Shown here piece by piece: positions 27,165 to 36,821 of a DNA stretch of 64,000 nt. Position 1 is the stretch's first letter. Each line of letters starts with the position of its first letter. The notes under the pieces are model-generated. The model was not told the origin of the DNA. It worked only from the letters and a program-made list of their open reading frames with translations, and ran no database searches. The stretch lies in NCBI RefSeq assembly GCF_001654455.1, contig NZ_CP015772.1, positions 1,116,001 to 1,180,000 on the forward strand, read 5' to 3'. Made by a program: the position numbers and the translations under genes. Source of the DNA: Niabella ginsenosidivorans. GTDB lineage: Bacteria; Bacteroidota; Bacteroidia; Chitinophagales; Chitinophagaceae.

Positions 27165-28235
27165 GGTAGTAATGGTGGCTGCATAGTATGCAGGCCCTGC
27201 TGTATTTGTTTTGTTTTTTTCTTCCGCCTGTTTGTGTAAAACACGGTTGACCGGCTGAGAGGGAGTGTTCGTGGGATAGCATTGAAAGTGCAGAACAGAT
27301 TTTAAACAGCCTTCCTCATTTATCTTATCGTGTGGGCCTTACCCTAAAAATAATTCAGATAATACAAGCATTAGGTTTTCAATTCCATAAGAACATTGCC
27401 TCCGGTCATTGGTTGCAGCCTTCCAACCCAATTTTTAATATTGCGGCGCTATGCGTCTTTTGAGAATATTGTTGTTTGCTGCTATGCATATTTGGCTGCT
27501 CCGCAGCTATGCTTTCTGAATGACACATCATTGAAGGTGCAGCGCACCGGTACTATTTTATAGATCCAGACAAAACAATCACAGAGCCGCAGCGTGGCGT
27601 GACATCAATTACCGCCGTTTCAGGTTATCCGCCGGTACGGTGCTGCCTGCAAATATCGTTTTGAAGCAATATTTGTGTCCACAGGACAGTCATTTACCGG
27701 AATACCTGTTATATTATACCATTTGGACATTAAAAGAACACGATCACCCCGAGTTTTTTATAGGGCGCCTGATCAATGAGGCGATGACAAACACGCTTGT
27801 AGTCACCCTGCCCCGAATGCTCGGGGTATTTCAGGGTCCAGGTGAGCGATCAATAGATGCCGAAACAATTCCGAACTATCGGAACGGCATGACAAAAAGA
27901 AAGATTGATTTTCAAAACAATAACACATCTGTCATTGGCAGCGCATCCCACGATAGCAGGAGAAGCCGGGGGATCTGTGTTATAAGGGAGATTCCTTCGC
28001 TCATTCCGCTCCGTTCCATCCGGAATGACGTTCCTTATGTAGATGCATTTCCAACAACTTCCAACACTTTTTAGTAACAGCCTGACGAACCCTGATGCAA
28101 TTGTAATCTTACCCTTCTTCAGGCTCCTGACATACCTTCACCTGATGCAATCTAAATGATATTATTACCCAGCAAAAACGGATACAATATCAAAAGTACC
28201 TGTGTTCCGGAGAGCCCGTTTATTCAATAAATGAT
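27165..28235. other. 1.07-kb stretch without a convincing gene, carrying dispersed repeat copy D
   Basis: Between yceI and fabH I see no supported coding region. The only sizeable frame (27640-28074) runs across a dispersed repeat and has no family resemblance. The region is patchy: short GC-rich palindromic words near 27480-27560, then an inverted copy of the repeat found inside the injection-system locus (27783-27939). It looks like an accumulation of repeats or a decayed gene. Confidence 0.6.
27783..27939 (-). repeat. Dispersed repeat R2, copy D (inverted relative to eCIS copies)
   Basis: The reverse complement matches 44082-44251 almost throughout, and 46058-46150 over its first half. 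Shared words include gtcatgccgttccgatag, ttcggaattgtttcggcat and gaccctgaaatac. The copy lies 16 kb outside the injection-system locus. Confidence 0.8.
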
Positions 28236-29237
28236 TTATTTTGGATCGTATGCCCATTCTACCAGGGTAGCTCCCCAGGTAAAGCCCCCGCCAAAGGCTG
28301 CCAGCACCAGTTTGTCACCCTTCTTTAACTGGTTTTCCCACTCCCACAGGCACAGCGGGATGGTTGCGGCCGTGGTGTTACCATAGCGTTGGATATTGAT
28401 CATTACTTTTTCTCTTGGCAGGCCGATGCGCTCAGCCGTTGCATCAATGATCCTTAGGTTGGCCTGATGCGGCACCAGCCACTTAATATCGTCACCGGTC
28501 AGGTTGTTTCTTTCCAGCAGCTCCGCGCTCACATCTGCCATACCCTTCACCGCAAATTTGAAAACGGTTTTACCCTCCTGGTAGGCATAATGTTCTCTTG
28601 AGGCAACAGTTTCTGCAGTAGCAGGGTACATGGACCCGCCGGCCTTCATCCTCAGGTATTGGGCACCGCTTCCGTCACTTCTTAAAAGACTGTCCTTAAT
28701 GCCTGCCCCGTTTTCGGCGGGCTCCAGTAATACGGCACCTGCTCCATCTCCAAAAATAATGCACGTGGCACGGTCTGTATAATCAATGATTGCGCTCATT
28801 TTATCTGCTCCCACCACTACTACTTTTTTATAGCGGCCGCTTTCAATGAGACCGGCACCCAGGGTTAAGGTATAAAGAAAGCCGGAGCAGGCGGCTGATA
28901 CGTCAAACCCCCATGCGTTGGCAGCGCCTATTTTATCGCATACAATATTTGCGGTGGCAGGGAAAACCATATCGGGGGTTACTGTTGCTACGATCAGGCA
29001 GTCGATCTCCTCCGGCGTTATGCCGCGTTTTTCCAGCAATTGCTTTACTGCAGGTACAATCATTTCAGATATTCCCTTTCCTTCTCCCTTCAATATCCTG
29101 CGCTCTTCAATACCGGTCCTGGTGCGTATCCACTCATCAGTAGTGTCCACCATTTTTTCCAGGTCCTTATTGGTCAGTTTGTCTTCAGGGACGTATCCGC
29201 CAACGGCAGTAATAGCTGCAGTAATCTTATTGCTCAT
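28236..29237 (-). CDS. fabH: 3-oxoacyl-ACP synthase III
   Basis: Starts fatty acid synthesis by condensing an acyl-CoA primer with malonyl-ACP. The 333 residues carry the catalytic triad C117 (AACSGF), H257 (VPHQAN) and N287 (YGNTTAA), and the usual [16 protein letters not shown] near the N-terminus. Monocistronic here; the usual partners plsX and rpmF are not next to it. Confidence 0.95.
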   Translation of the reverse strand: MSNKITAAITAVGGYVPEDKLTNKDLEKMVDTTDEWIRTRTGIEERRILKGEGKGISEMIVPAVKQLLEKRGITPEEIDCLIVATVTPDMVFPATANIVCDKIGAANAWGFDVSAACSGFLYTLTLGAGLIESGRYKKVVVVGADKMSAIIDYTDRATCIIFGDGAGAVLLEPAENGAGIKDSLLRSDGSGAQYLRMKAGGSMYPATAETVASREHYAYQEGKTVFKFAVKGMADVSAELLERNNLTGDDIKWLVPHQANLRIIDATAERIGLPREKVMINIQRYGNTTAATIPLCLWEWENQLKKGDKLVLAAFGGGFTWGATLVEWAYDPK

Positions 29238-29518
29238 CTGCTAAAAAAAATTTGGGGCCAAAGTTAGGGGATAAATTTTAACTTGTAACAATTGTCTGTA
29301 ACAGTGCGGGGCGTTGAGGCATTGTTTGTGGCAGGGTATGTGCCTGCAGGGAAAACATTCACTCAATACGATAAACTCAGTTACTTTTAAAACAACTGCA
29401 GGGCAGTACTATAGTGCTCTGGATACCGGGGTTGACCTGCCGGCGGGCCCGTTAAATGTATAATCAGGTACTGTTAACAGCATGCCGTACCCATTGCAGA
29501 AAATAGTAAATTCGCGGA

Positions 29519-30106
29519 ATGTACGCTTATTTAAAAGGGAGCTTTGCTCATAAAACTCCATCTTCAGTAATTGTTGATGTTCATGGGGTAGGGTATGAGG
29601 TCAACATCAGTCTGAATACTTATTCCAGCATAGAGCATAAAAGTGAGGGATTATTATTTGTGCACCTGCTGGTGCGTGAAGATGCCCAGCTGCTTTACGG
29701 ATTTGCTGAAGCAAAAGAAAAGGAGATCTTTCTGGGGCTGATCAGCGTTTCCGGGATCGGCGCCGGCACAGCACGGCTGATACTTTCCTATATGAAACCG
29801 GATGAGATTGTGGCGGCAATAACAAGAGGCGATGCAAAGTCGTTGGAACGGATCAGAGGCATTGGTAAAAAAACCGCAGAAAGGGCTGTACTGGAGCTAA
29901 AAGATAAGCTGGGTAAAGTAATGCCGGATACGGGCCTTGAACCACTGAAAGATGCCGGATCCACATTAAAACAGGATGCATTAAGCGCCCTGCAATCGCT
30001 GGGTATTAACAGGAGCCAGGCAGAACAGGCTATACAGAAGATCGCTACCCAGGAACCGGATATTGCTTTAGAGCAATTGATCAAAAAAGCGCTGAAGGCG
30101 CTTTGA
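29519..30106 (+). CDS. ruvA: Holliday junction DNA helicase subunit RuvA
   Basis: Binds four-way junctions and loads RuvB. At 195 residues it has the N-terminal OB domain (1-63, MYAYLKGSF, VDVHGVGYEV), the helix-hairpin-helix domain (SGIGAGTARLIL, IRGIGKKTAERAVLELKDK) and the C-terminal RuvB-contact domain (about 150-195). Full length and complete. Neighbouring genes are unrelated. Confidence 0.96.
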   Translation: MYAYLKGSFAHKTPSSVIVDVHGVGYEVNISLNTYSSIEHKSEGLLFVHLLVREDAQLLYGFAEAKEKEIFLGLISVSGIGAGTARLILSYMKPDEIVAAITRGDAKSLERIRGIGKKTAERAVLELKDKLGKVMPDTGLEPLKDAGSTLKQDALSALQSLGINRSQAEQAIQKIATQEPDIALEQLIKKALKAL

Positions 30107-30205
30107 GATGGCGGGCTGACGCTGCATACCCTATTCAATGATGCGTGGTGCATCTGATTATTCATTCTAATAGCCATTGGAATCCGGGACTGAAAACTGA
30201 TCATT

Positions 30206-30392
30206 AAAATAAGCAATAAGGAATTTTAAATAAGGAATAAGGAAGGAGGCAATGTAGAATAAGGAATGAAAAATTTTTAACGGGGAATGTGAATGGCCGA
30301 TGATCAATAGCCCATGATCTATATTGCACAGGAGATCAGGGCAGCAGTAACTGACCCCGAAGGTTCGGACTGATAACTGAAAACTGATTACT
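30206..30392. repeat. Low-complexity intergenic words between ruvA and the VOC gene
   Basis: The stretch contains several spaced copies of ataagg/aaggaat (30210-30270) and near-identical words aactgaaaactgat at about 30188 and 30377. Nothing in it looks coding. Confidence 0.5.
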
Positions 30393-30393
30393 G

Positions 30394-30861
30394 TTATTGA
30401 AACGCAGAGGGATCATTATTGATCTCGATCCAGTAATGATCAGGATCCTGCAACCATATCTGCTTTACGCCATCCACACGTATGGTAATTGCCGATGCTT
30501 TTCCGTTTACATCTTCATAGTGGATTTTGTTGCGATCAAGCCTGGCAATAAAATCTTCCAGGGAAGGTACACTAAAGCACATGTGATTGTTCTTGAAATA
30601 CTCCCGGGGCTGATCAGCGCCCAGAATAATGTGAAGCGTGGTTTTGGGGCCTGTTTGAAACCAGGCATGTCTTCCCACTTTAAACGGCTCATCAACCTGT
30701 TGTAAGCCGATGATACGGGAATAGAAATCTGCAGATCGCTTCAGATCAACCACGCAAATAGCCTGGTGATTGGCTACAATGGCGGCGTTCTTTTTTTCCT
30801 GCGCATTTGTGCTCATGACCGATAATAAAATCAAAATAAATAAGAAGGAAACCCTTTTCAT
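30394..30861 (-). CDS. Exported VOC/glyoxalase-fold protein
   Basis: About 155 residues. It has an N-terminal signal peptide (KRVSFLFILILLSVMSTNAQ; the ATG at 30861 is preferred over 30876 because it starts the signal sequence) and one vicinal-oxygen-chelate domain (AICVVDLKRSADFYSRIIGL ... LQDPDHYWIEI). Family members are metal-dependent lyases, dioxygenases or resistance proteins, and the substrate is not visible. Export of a VOC protein is less common than a cytoplasmic location. Confidence 0.85.
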   Translation of the reverse strand: MKRVSFLFILILLSVMSTNAQEKKNAAIVANHQAICVVDLKRSADFYSRIIGLQQVDEPFKVGRHAWFQTGPKTTLHIILGADQPREYFKNNHMCFSVPSLEDFIARLDRNKIHYEDVNGKASAITIRVDGVKQIWLQDPDHYWIEINNDPSAFQ

Positions 30862-30941
30862 GGCATTGAACATCATTTAGTGGCCTTAAAAGTATTGATT
30901 TTTCCAGGAGGAAGACCAATAATTTTTTTGCGGGCCTGCTC

Positions 30942-32030
30942 CTAATGGGCCAGGTGCGGATGCGGGCTGCTCAATTGTCTTAGATATGAAACATGAGAGG
31001 TAAAGGCGGAAAGCACTTTGGGAAACTCAATATAGCTTACATTGAACTCTTTACAGGTGCTTTTGATGATCTTATTGATCTTAGGATAATGGATATGCGA
31101 AATTTTTGGAAAGAGGTGATGTTCTACCTGAAAGTTCAGTCCTCCCATAAACCAGCAGGCCAGTCTGTTTTTAGTGGCAAAATTAGCCGTGGTCTTCAAC
31201 TGGTGAATGGCCCATTCGTCGTCTATTTTGTTGTTCTGTGTGTTTACAACAGGGAAATGGGTATCTTCTACCGTATGGGCCAGTTGAAATACAACACTGA
31301 GAACAAAACCTGCAAAAAGGGTATAGATAAGAAAACCGATCCCCCAGGATTCAAACCCCACTTTGTAAATGGGCAATACAATAAATAAGAATACATGCAG
31401 CACTTTAAAGCCCCAGAAAATCAGATGATCTTTGGTTTTCATTTTCTTTAAAGGAATATCGCCCACTTTCCCGGAAAAGTATTTCTTATAGTCAGAAAAA
31501 AAGATCCAGAACAGATACAAAAACGAATAAGCTAACCAAAAATACAAATGCTGATAACGATGAATCTTATAGAATTTCTGAGATTCGCAGAGCCTTAAAA
31601 AGGGCTTTGCGTCCAGGTCATCATCAATGCCGTCAATATTAGTATATGCGTGATGGATCACATTGTGCTTCATCTTCCACATAAAAGTATTGGCGCCTAA
31701 AAAATTTAAAGAAGATGCTGCCAGTGAGTTTACCCAGGGTTTGCTGCTGAAACTACCATGCGCGCCGTCATGCATAATGTTAAAACCAATAGCGGAAGTA
31801 AACAGCCCCAGCAACAGGCACTCTGCAATGCCCCAGAATGCCGCCGGTGTAAAAAACACCAGGTGTATATAAAGGGTCAGGAACCCAAGCACTAAAAATA
31901 TGGCCTTGGAATACAGACGGATGTTCCCGGTACTTTGCACACCCTTTGTTTCAAAGTAATCATGAATACGATTTTTAAGAACCGTATGAAAGGAAGGAGG
32001 CGGGGGTGCAGCAAACTTAGGAAATGCCAT
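30942..32030 (-). CDS. Membrane fatty acid desaturase
   Basis: A di-iron acyl-lipid or acyl-CoA desaturase of about 362 residues. The three histidine boxes are HDGAH (residues 87-91 from the chosen start), HNVIHH (122-127) and QVEHH near the C-terminus; the QxxHH form is that of front-end/linoleoyl-type desaturases. There are four or more hydrophobic segments. I prefer the ATG at 32030 (MAFPKFAAPPP) over the one at 32069, because the extra 13 residues look unrelated to the family. It probably tunes membrane fluidity. Confidence 0.9.
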   Translation of the reverse strand: MAFPKFAAPPPPSFHTVLKNRIHDYFETKGVQSTGNIRLYSKAIFLVLGFLTLYIHLVFFTPAAFWGIAECLLLGLFTSAIGFNIMHDGAHGSFSSKPWVNSLAASSLNFLGANTFMWKMKHNVIHHAYTNIDGIDDDLDAKPFLRLCESQKFYKIHRYQHLYFWLAYSFLYLFWIFFSDYKKYFSGKVGDIPLKKMKTKDHLIFWGFKVLHVFLFIVLPIYKVGFESWGIGFLIYTLFAGFVLSVVFQLAHTVEDTHFPVVNTQNNKIDDEWAIHQLKTTANFATKNRLACWFMGGLNFQVEHHLFPKISHIHYPKINKIIKSTCKEFNVSYIEFPKVLSAFTSHVSYLRQLSSPHPHLAH

Positions 32031-32142
32031 TACTATTAAAATACTTTTTTTTGAATATTTGGTTTGCAAAGGTAGCTAAAAGGCGCCAGTCTGAAGTATT
32101 AATTCTCTTAAAATTCAGAGGCCGGCTTTAACGTTTGCCTGA

Positions 32143-32886
32143 TCAGGTCTCTTTGAGAATAATTCCTGATAAATTTGACATTCCAATGACTTTGGTGGTC
32201 ATTAGCCCCTCTCCATACTTCACACCAATTCTTTTTCCCATCATCCTGCTTCTTGCAAGGATGCTTTCTCTGAAATCCGGCGTGGATATATAGGTTTGCG
32301 GCTCCTGGTTATTTTCAGGGGAAGCGTCTGTATAAAATTGCGTGCGGTAGGCCTCCACGGCTTTCATTTTCAGATCAACCACATCTGTAATGTCAATAAT
32401 TAAATCGGGCTCATGATACCAGTCCTGCATATACTGAAAAAAATAAGCAGGGCGCCATTTCTCCTGTGGGGTACCGTCATCATTTTTCGTTTCAATTTTT
32501 GAAAGGCCCGATAAAAAACAGGCGTCGTTAATCAGATGCCCTGCACGGCCATGATCCGGGTGCCGGTCATTCAGTACATTCCCCAGTATAATATCCGGTT
32601 GATATTTGCGGATGGTTTTGATGAGTTTTAACTGGTGCTTCTCATCATTTTTAAAAAAGCCGTCGCGCATTTTAAGATTCTCCCTTACTGCAACGCCCAT
32701 GATCTCTGCAGCATCTGCGGCTTCCTTATAACGGGTTTCTTTAGTGCCTCTTGTGCCCAGTTCTCCCTGGGTAAGATCAATGATGCCGGCCTTTTTGCCG
32801 GCCCGGATCTCTTTTAAGAGCGTTCCCGCACAGCAAAGCTCCACATCGTCCGGGTGAACACCAATGGCCAGTATGTCTAATTTCAT
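32143..32886 (-). CDS. bshB1: Bacillithiol biosynthesis deacetylase BshB1
   Basis: Zn-dependent PIG-L/LmbE-type deacetylase of 247 residues that removes the acetyl group of GlcNAc-malate in bacillithiol synthesis. Metal and catalytic motifs are GVHPDDVE (H11, D13, D14) near the N-terminus and DRHPDHGRA in the middle; the end GMSNLSGIILKET is also typical of the family. bshA and bshC are not in this window. Confidence 0.9.
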   Translation of the reverse strand: MKLDILAIGVHPDDVELCCAGTLLKEIRAGKKAGIIDLTQGELGTRGTKETRYKEAADAAEIMGVAVRENLKMRDGFFKNDEKHQLKLIKTIRKYQPDIILGNVLNDRHPDHGRAGHLINDACFLSGLSKIETKNDDGTPQEKWRPAYFFQYMQDWYHEPDLIIDITDVVDLKMKAVEAYRTQFYTDASPENNQEPQTYISTPDFRESILARSRMMGKRIGVKYGEGLMTTKVIGMSNLSGIILKET

Positions 32887-33260
32887 GTATTCAATTTTGT
32901 TTTATTCTGAAAAACCGGATCAATCCATTTCATAAATGGTGCAAAGAAACAAAAGAAATAGGAAATGGGAAGCGTGCTTATTTTTCCTGCCGGCCGGCAG
33001 TGAATAGTGCCGCGGATACGCGAACGGGGCTTTTTAGCCGGCTCGTGTTTATATTAAGGATGAACTGCCTGTTATAATTGATCCGGAATCTTTCTGAGGT
33101 GCCGCTTTGTGATAAAAAATATTTTTTCCGGTTTATGTATCTGTCTGTTGTACAGGACTATTTATTTTATTACTTTTATTAAGATATTAAGAGCTTCATC
33201 TTATATATTTTCTACGAATTTAAGGATCATTAAAAAACTGTTTACCAAAACACTGGTCAA
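32887..33260. other. AT-rich intergenic region, no gene seen
   Basis: This 374-bp gap separates the divergent bshB1 and alpha/beta hydrolase genes. It becomes strongly AT-rich at 33110-33250 and probably contains both promoters. A short frame is absent and no hairpin stands out apart from an inverted ccggccgg word near 32990. Confidence 0.5.
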
Positions 33261-35465
33261 ATGCTACAGGAAGTTAAAAAGCGGATAAAGCTGTATGTTG
33301 GAAAAGCGATTGCTGTTTTGAACCAGTCGTCAAAAGGAGCCCTGGCCGGAAGTATGGCTGCCGCACTGATCTGTATCTTTTATTTAGGGAGTGTTGTTCA
33401 TACCGGTCTGCCCTTTTTGGTGGATCTGCTCATTATATTGCTGGTTTCACTATTAATCGTCGGGTTCATTTATGCCTGCTCGTTTTACTTATACAGGGGG
33501 ATATTGAAAATTAATAAGTTTACGGTTACTGCAGTAATCGGAACCTGTATCATAACGGCTATATTACCTGACGAACGATTCAATCGCCCTTTTATATTTT
33601 TAGAACTGATCTCAGGTATTTTAATAGGAATAGGGTTTAATAAAAAAAGCAACTGGAGAACGAAGCTGATTTTTATTTTTCTGGCAGTTCTGATCAATAT
33701 TTTAGTGTTTGCTTCCCTGTTCAGTAAAGGAACAGACCGTTCCGTGCCGGTATCTGAGGCGTACTGGAAGCAGAAAATGTGGAACCCGGTAATGATCAGT
33801 GATCCTTCACAAAAAGGTATTTACCCTGTAAAACGGTTATTTTACGGGAGTGGAACAGATAAGTGGCGTAAGGAATATGGCAAAGGGATCTCCCTCAAAA
33901 CAGATGCGGTAGATGCTTCTCCTTATATGGAGCCCTGGTCGCACGTGAAAACGTACCTGCGAAGATCCTACTGGGGATTTGATATAAAGGCATTGCCGCT
34001 GAACGCCAGAGTATGGTATCCTGAAGGTACCGGCAGTTTCCCCCTGGTGCTTTTTGTGCATGGGAACCATTTAATGACCGATTATTCAGACCCCGGCTAT
34101 GAATACCTGGGTGAGCTGTTGGCCAGCAAGGGTTTCATTGTTGCATCGATCGATGAAAATTTTTTAAACCAGAGCTGGTTTGATGATTACTGGTTTAATG
34201 AAATGAATGTTCGCGCATGGCTGATCTTAAAGCATCTTGAATACTGGCGGAAATGGAATGGTACTGCCGGAACTCCTTTTTCGGGAAAGGTAGACCTTAA
34301 CAATATTTGTTTGATTGGCCATTCGCGCGGCGCCGATGCAGTTGCGATGGCTGCTGTGATGAATACATTTGATCACTATCCTTATGATGGAAACATTCCT
34401 TTTCATTTTAATTTTTCAATAAAAAGCATTGTTCAGATCGCGCCACCCGACAAGCAGTTAAGTAATATAGAGATACCGTTGCGTATGACCAATATGAACT
34501 ACCTGTTGCTGCAAGGCAGCCATGATCAGGATATCTATTACAATGCCGGTGTCCGGATGTATAACCGGATAAAGTTTGAACCGGGAAAAAATGCCCTTAA
34601 GACTTCCTTATACATATACAGGGCCAATCACGGACAGTTTAATACGGTTTGGGGAGCTACGGACAACGCATTTCCCGACCAGTTTTTTATGAATTCAGGG
34701 GCTTTACTGAAGGGAGAAGATCAGCGAAAAATTGCAAAGATCTATATATCGGCGTTCCTGGAGGCTACGCTTAAAGGCAGGAAGGAGTACATTCCTTTAT
34801 TAAAGGATTATCGCAATGGATTTAACCTGTTGCCTAAAGATTATTACATCAGCCAGTATGAAGATGGTTCATTTAACTATATTGCCGATTTTGAAGAGGA
34901 CCGGGATGTAAGCACGGCTACTTTAAAAGGGTGCTCAATAGAAGCTGCAGGACTGGATCAATGGAAAGAAATACGGTTACGGCTCAGGAATAATGAAGAA
35001 GCAGGGCAGGGAAATTCCGGAGTGTTAGTAGGCTGGGATAATGATACGTCGTCTGTTAAACCCGCTCCTTATTACGCTATAAACATACCAGATACAGCCT
35101 TACAGAAAGTGCATCCGGATACTGCAGGCCACCTGTTCTTTTTTATTGCGAATAACAGCGATCATGCGAACCGGGTAAATTTTTCTATCCAGCTAAAGAC
35201 GAGGTCAGGAAGCGTAATAAAGCCTCTCAGCGATTTTTTTATTATGGCTCCTTTGCTGAAAACAGAGCTGGCCAAATGGAATTACCTGCCGGACCTGCGC
35301 AAAAATATGCCCGTGGAACGGGTACTTCAGTATATTCAGATCCCTTTTTCTGCCTTTAAAGCAGCAGATCCTGCATTTCAGTCATCCCAGATAGAGCAGA
35401 TTAAATTTATTTTTGATAAGGAGCCGACCGGAGCAATTCTTATAGACAGAATCGGAATTAATTAA
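33261..35465 (+). CDS. Membrane-anchored alpha/beta hydrolase
   Basis: A 734-residue protein. Residues about 28-165 form five hydrophobic segments. They are followed by an alpha/beta-hydrolase domain with LFVHGNH (oxyanion region) and the nucleophile elbow GHSRGAD with S355. The remaining 250 residues are beta-rich and may be a carbohydrate-binding-like domain. The hydrolase core resembles the PET-hydrolase/dienelactone/PAF-acetylhydrolase group; the substrate cannot be read. It stands alone on the plus strand, 260 bp before the NusG-like gene. Confidence 0.8.
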   Translation: MLQEVKKRIKLYVGKAIAVLNQSSKGALAGSMAAALICIFYLGSVVHTGLPFLVDLLIILLVSLLIVGFIYACSFYLYRGILKINKFTVTAVIGTCIITAILPDERFNRPFIFLELISGILIGIGFNKKSNWRTKLIFIFLAVLINILVFASLFSKGTDRSVPVSEAYWKQKMWNPVMISDPSQKGIYPVKRLFYGSGTDKWRKEYGKGISLKTDAVDASPYMEPWSHVKTYLRRSYWGFDIKALPLNARVWYPEGTGSFPLVLFVHGNHLMTDYSDPGYEYLGELLASKGFIVASIDENFLNQSWFDDYWFNEMNVRAWLILKHLEYWRKWNGTAGTPFSGKVDLNNICLIGHSRGADAVAMAAVMNTFDHYPYDGNIPFHFNFSIKSIVQIAPPDKQLSNIEIPLRMTNMNYLLLQGSHDQDIYYNAGVRMYNRIKFEPGKNALKTSLYIYRANHGQFNTVWGATDNAFPDQFFMNSGALLKGEDQRKIAKIYISAFLEATLKGRKEYIPLLKDYRNGFNLLPKDYYISQYEDGSFNYIADFEEDRDVSTATLKGCSIEAAGLDQWKEIRLRLRNNEEAGQGNSGVLVGWDNDTSSVKPAPYYAINIPDTALQKVHPDTAGHLFFFIANNSDHANRVNFSIQLKTRSGSVIKPLSDFFIMAPLLKTELAKWNYLPDLRKNMPVERVLQYIQIPFSAFKAADPAFQSSQIEQIKFIFDKEPTGAILIDRIGIN

Positions 35466-35725
35466 ACCCGGCAGCTTTCTGTTAAAGCTATGCGCAGCAG
35501 GATCAGATAATGCAGATCTTTGCAATCCGGAGGAATCGCTTTTTTTTATACCTCACTATAATTGGCGATGCCCTGATTTTGGAACGGGCTTGCAGAAGTA
35601 CTATTTTTATCATCCAGTGTTTTCCCTATAAATCATTGCTGTAAACAAAGAACTTGTTTTTGCATTAGCGGTAGCTGTGTGCTGAAGCACCGGCTGGCTG
35701 ACCTGTAACCTTTAAACTGTTTGGC

Positions 35726-36247
35726 ATGAGCGCTTTTAAAACCGGATGGTACGTAATTTATACAAAGAACAGGCACGAAAGAAAAGTAGCTCAGCAACTG
35801 GAACGGGCAGGCGTTGAATATTTTCTGCCCTGTATTAATGCCGTTCGCCAATGGTATGATCGTAAGAAAATTGTTTCGGTACCATTATTCCCCTCCTACA
35901 TATTTGTTAAGATAAAAGAAGTGAGGAGCTACCTGGCAAGTGTTGATCTGGACGGGGTTTTATATTTCCTGAAAACAGGAAAAGAAATGGCCAGCGTAAA
36001 AGAAGAGCTGATTACCAGCATCCGGCTGATCGTAAATAACTGCAGGGAAGTGGAAGTGTCCGCTGAATTATTTAACGTAGGTAAAAGAATGGTGATCAGC
36101 GATGGCCCTTTTACCGGTTTACAGTGTGAAGTGGTGGAACATATGGGTAATGAAAAGATACTGGTTAAAGTAGCCATTTTAAACCGCAATATCCTTGTAA
36201 AGCATGCCATTGATCAATTGCTTCCTGTGGAAGCCTGCCGGTGCTGA
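35726..36247 (+). CDS. UpxY/RfaH-type NusG paralogue (transcription antiterminator)
   Basis: A 173-residue NusG-fold protein: an NGN domain (about 5-105, GWYVIYTKNRHERKVAQQL, LFPSYIFVKI) and a C-terminal KOW domain (about 120-170, KRMVISDGPFTGLQCEVVE). UpxY-type paralogues bind RNA polymerase and let it read through long polysaccharide operons. This copy sits directly before the 26-kb injection-system locus, 575 bp ahead of the sheath gene and on the same strand. I infer that it helps transcription through that locus. The housekeeping NusG normally lies by rplK and secE, which are absent here. Confidence 0.9.
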   Translation: MSAFKTGWYVIYTKNRHERKVAQQLERAGVEYFLPCINAVRQWYDRKKIVSVPLFPSYIFVKIKEVRSYLASVDLDGVLYFLKTGKEMASVKEELITSIRLIVNNCREVEVSAELFNVGKRMVISDGPFTGLQCEVVEHMGNEKILVKVAILNRNILVKHAIDQLLPVEACRC

Positions 36248-36821
36248 ATCTTCTGTGTTGCGGGGCCTGATCCTGCCAGGTTTCATAATGGGCTGCGTCA
36301 TTTTAATTACCTGTTGCCTTAAGTGGTTGGTGTGAACATAAACCATGACTGTACCTGACTGGCTAAAAGGCCTTCTGATGGTCATCAAACTAAAATGAAA
36401 AATTAAGTGCATTGAAATGGCAGGTACGTTGCTAAGCGAATGTCATGGTGAGGCAACCATAAAAGCGTTTCATTTAAGTTCATTCGGATGACAAGTTTTT
36501 TAATCGTCACCCCGACCAAACCTGCTTTCAGCAGGTGCGCAGAGGGATCTCATCTGTTACAGAGAGCTCTCCGCTCGTTCTCCGAACTCGGTCGAGACGA
36601 CGATCTTGTATATTGTTGGATTTCAATACAATAAAATACTTGTCAATAACAGCCTCACGAACCATGATTCGGTTATAAAAATCACCCTTCGCCCGTTCAG
36701 GCTGACGTTAGTTTTTAGCGGCCCCAAGTGAGTTGATTTTAATACCGGTTTATTATCAATTCCTGAAAAAGTATATAGAATTTTCCTCGTTATATAAATT
36801 TCATATTTAAAATAAAAGTAT
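36248..36821. other. Repeat-rich leader of the injection-system locus
   Basis: A 574-bp non-coding stretch between the antiterminator and the sheath gene. It contains repeat R1 copy A, a word shared with the 56.1-kb gap (about 36425-36450), and an AT-rich last 80 bp where the sheath promoter or leader RNA is expected. I could not identify a clean Bacteroidota -33/-7 promoter; the nearest is TAAATTTC in the last 30 bp, one base off the -7 consensus. Confidence 0.55.
36544..36652 (-). repeat. Dispersed repeat R1, copy A
   Basis: The reverse complement matches 43790-43897 over about 108 bp, with shared words including gagttcggagaacgagcgg and caatataca/caataatatacaagatcgtcg. It lies just left of the sheath-to-ATPase block. 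Confidence 0.85.

Noticed and set aside
27640-28074. 144-codon frame between yceI and fabH
   Set aside because: The second half is repeat R2 in inverse orientation. The first half has no recognisable domain and no convincing start region.
36740-36821. Bacteroidota -33/-7 promoter for the sheath gene
   Set aside because: Only a near match to the -7 element was seen and no TTTG at the proper distance, so no promoter is annotated.
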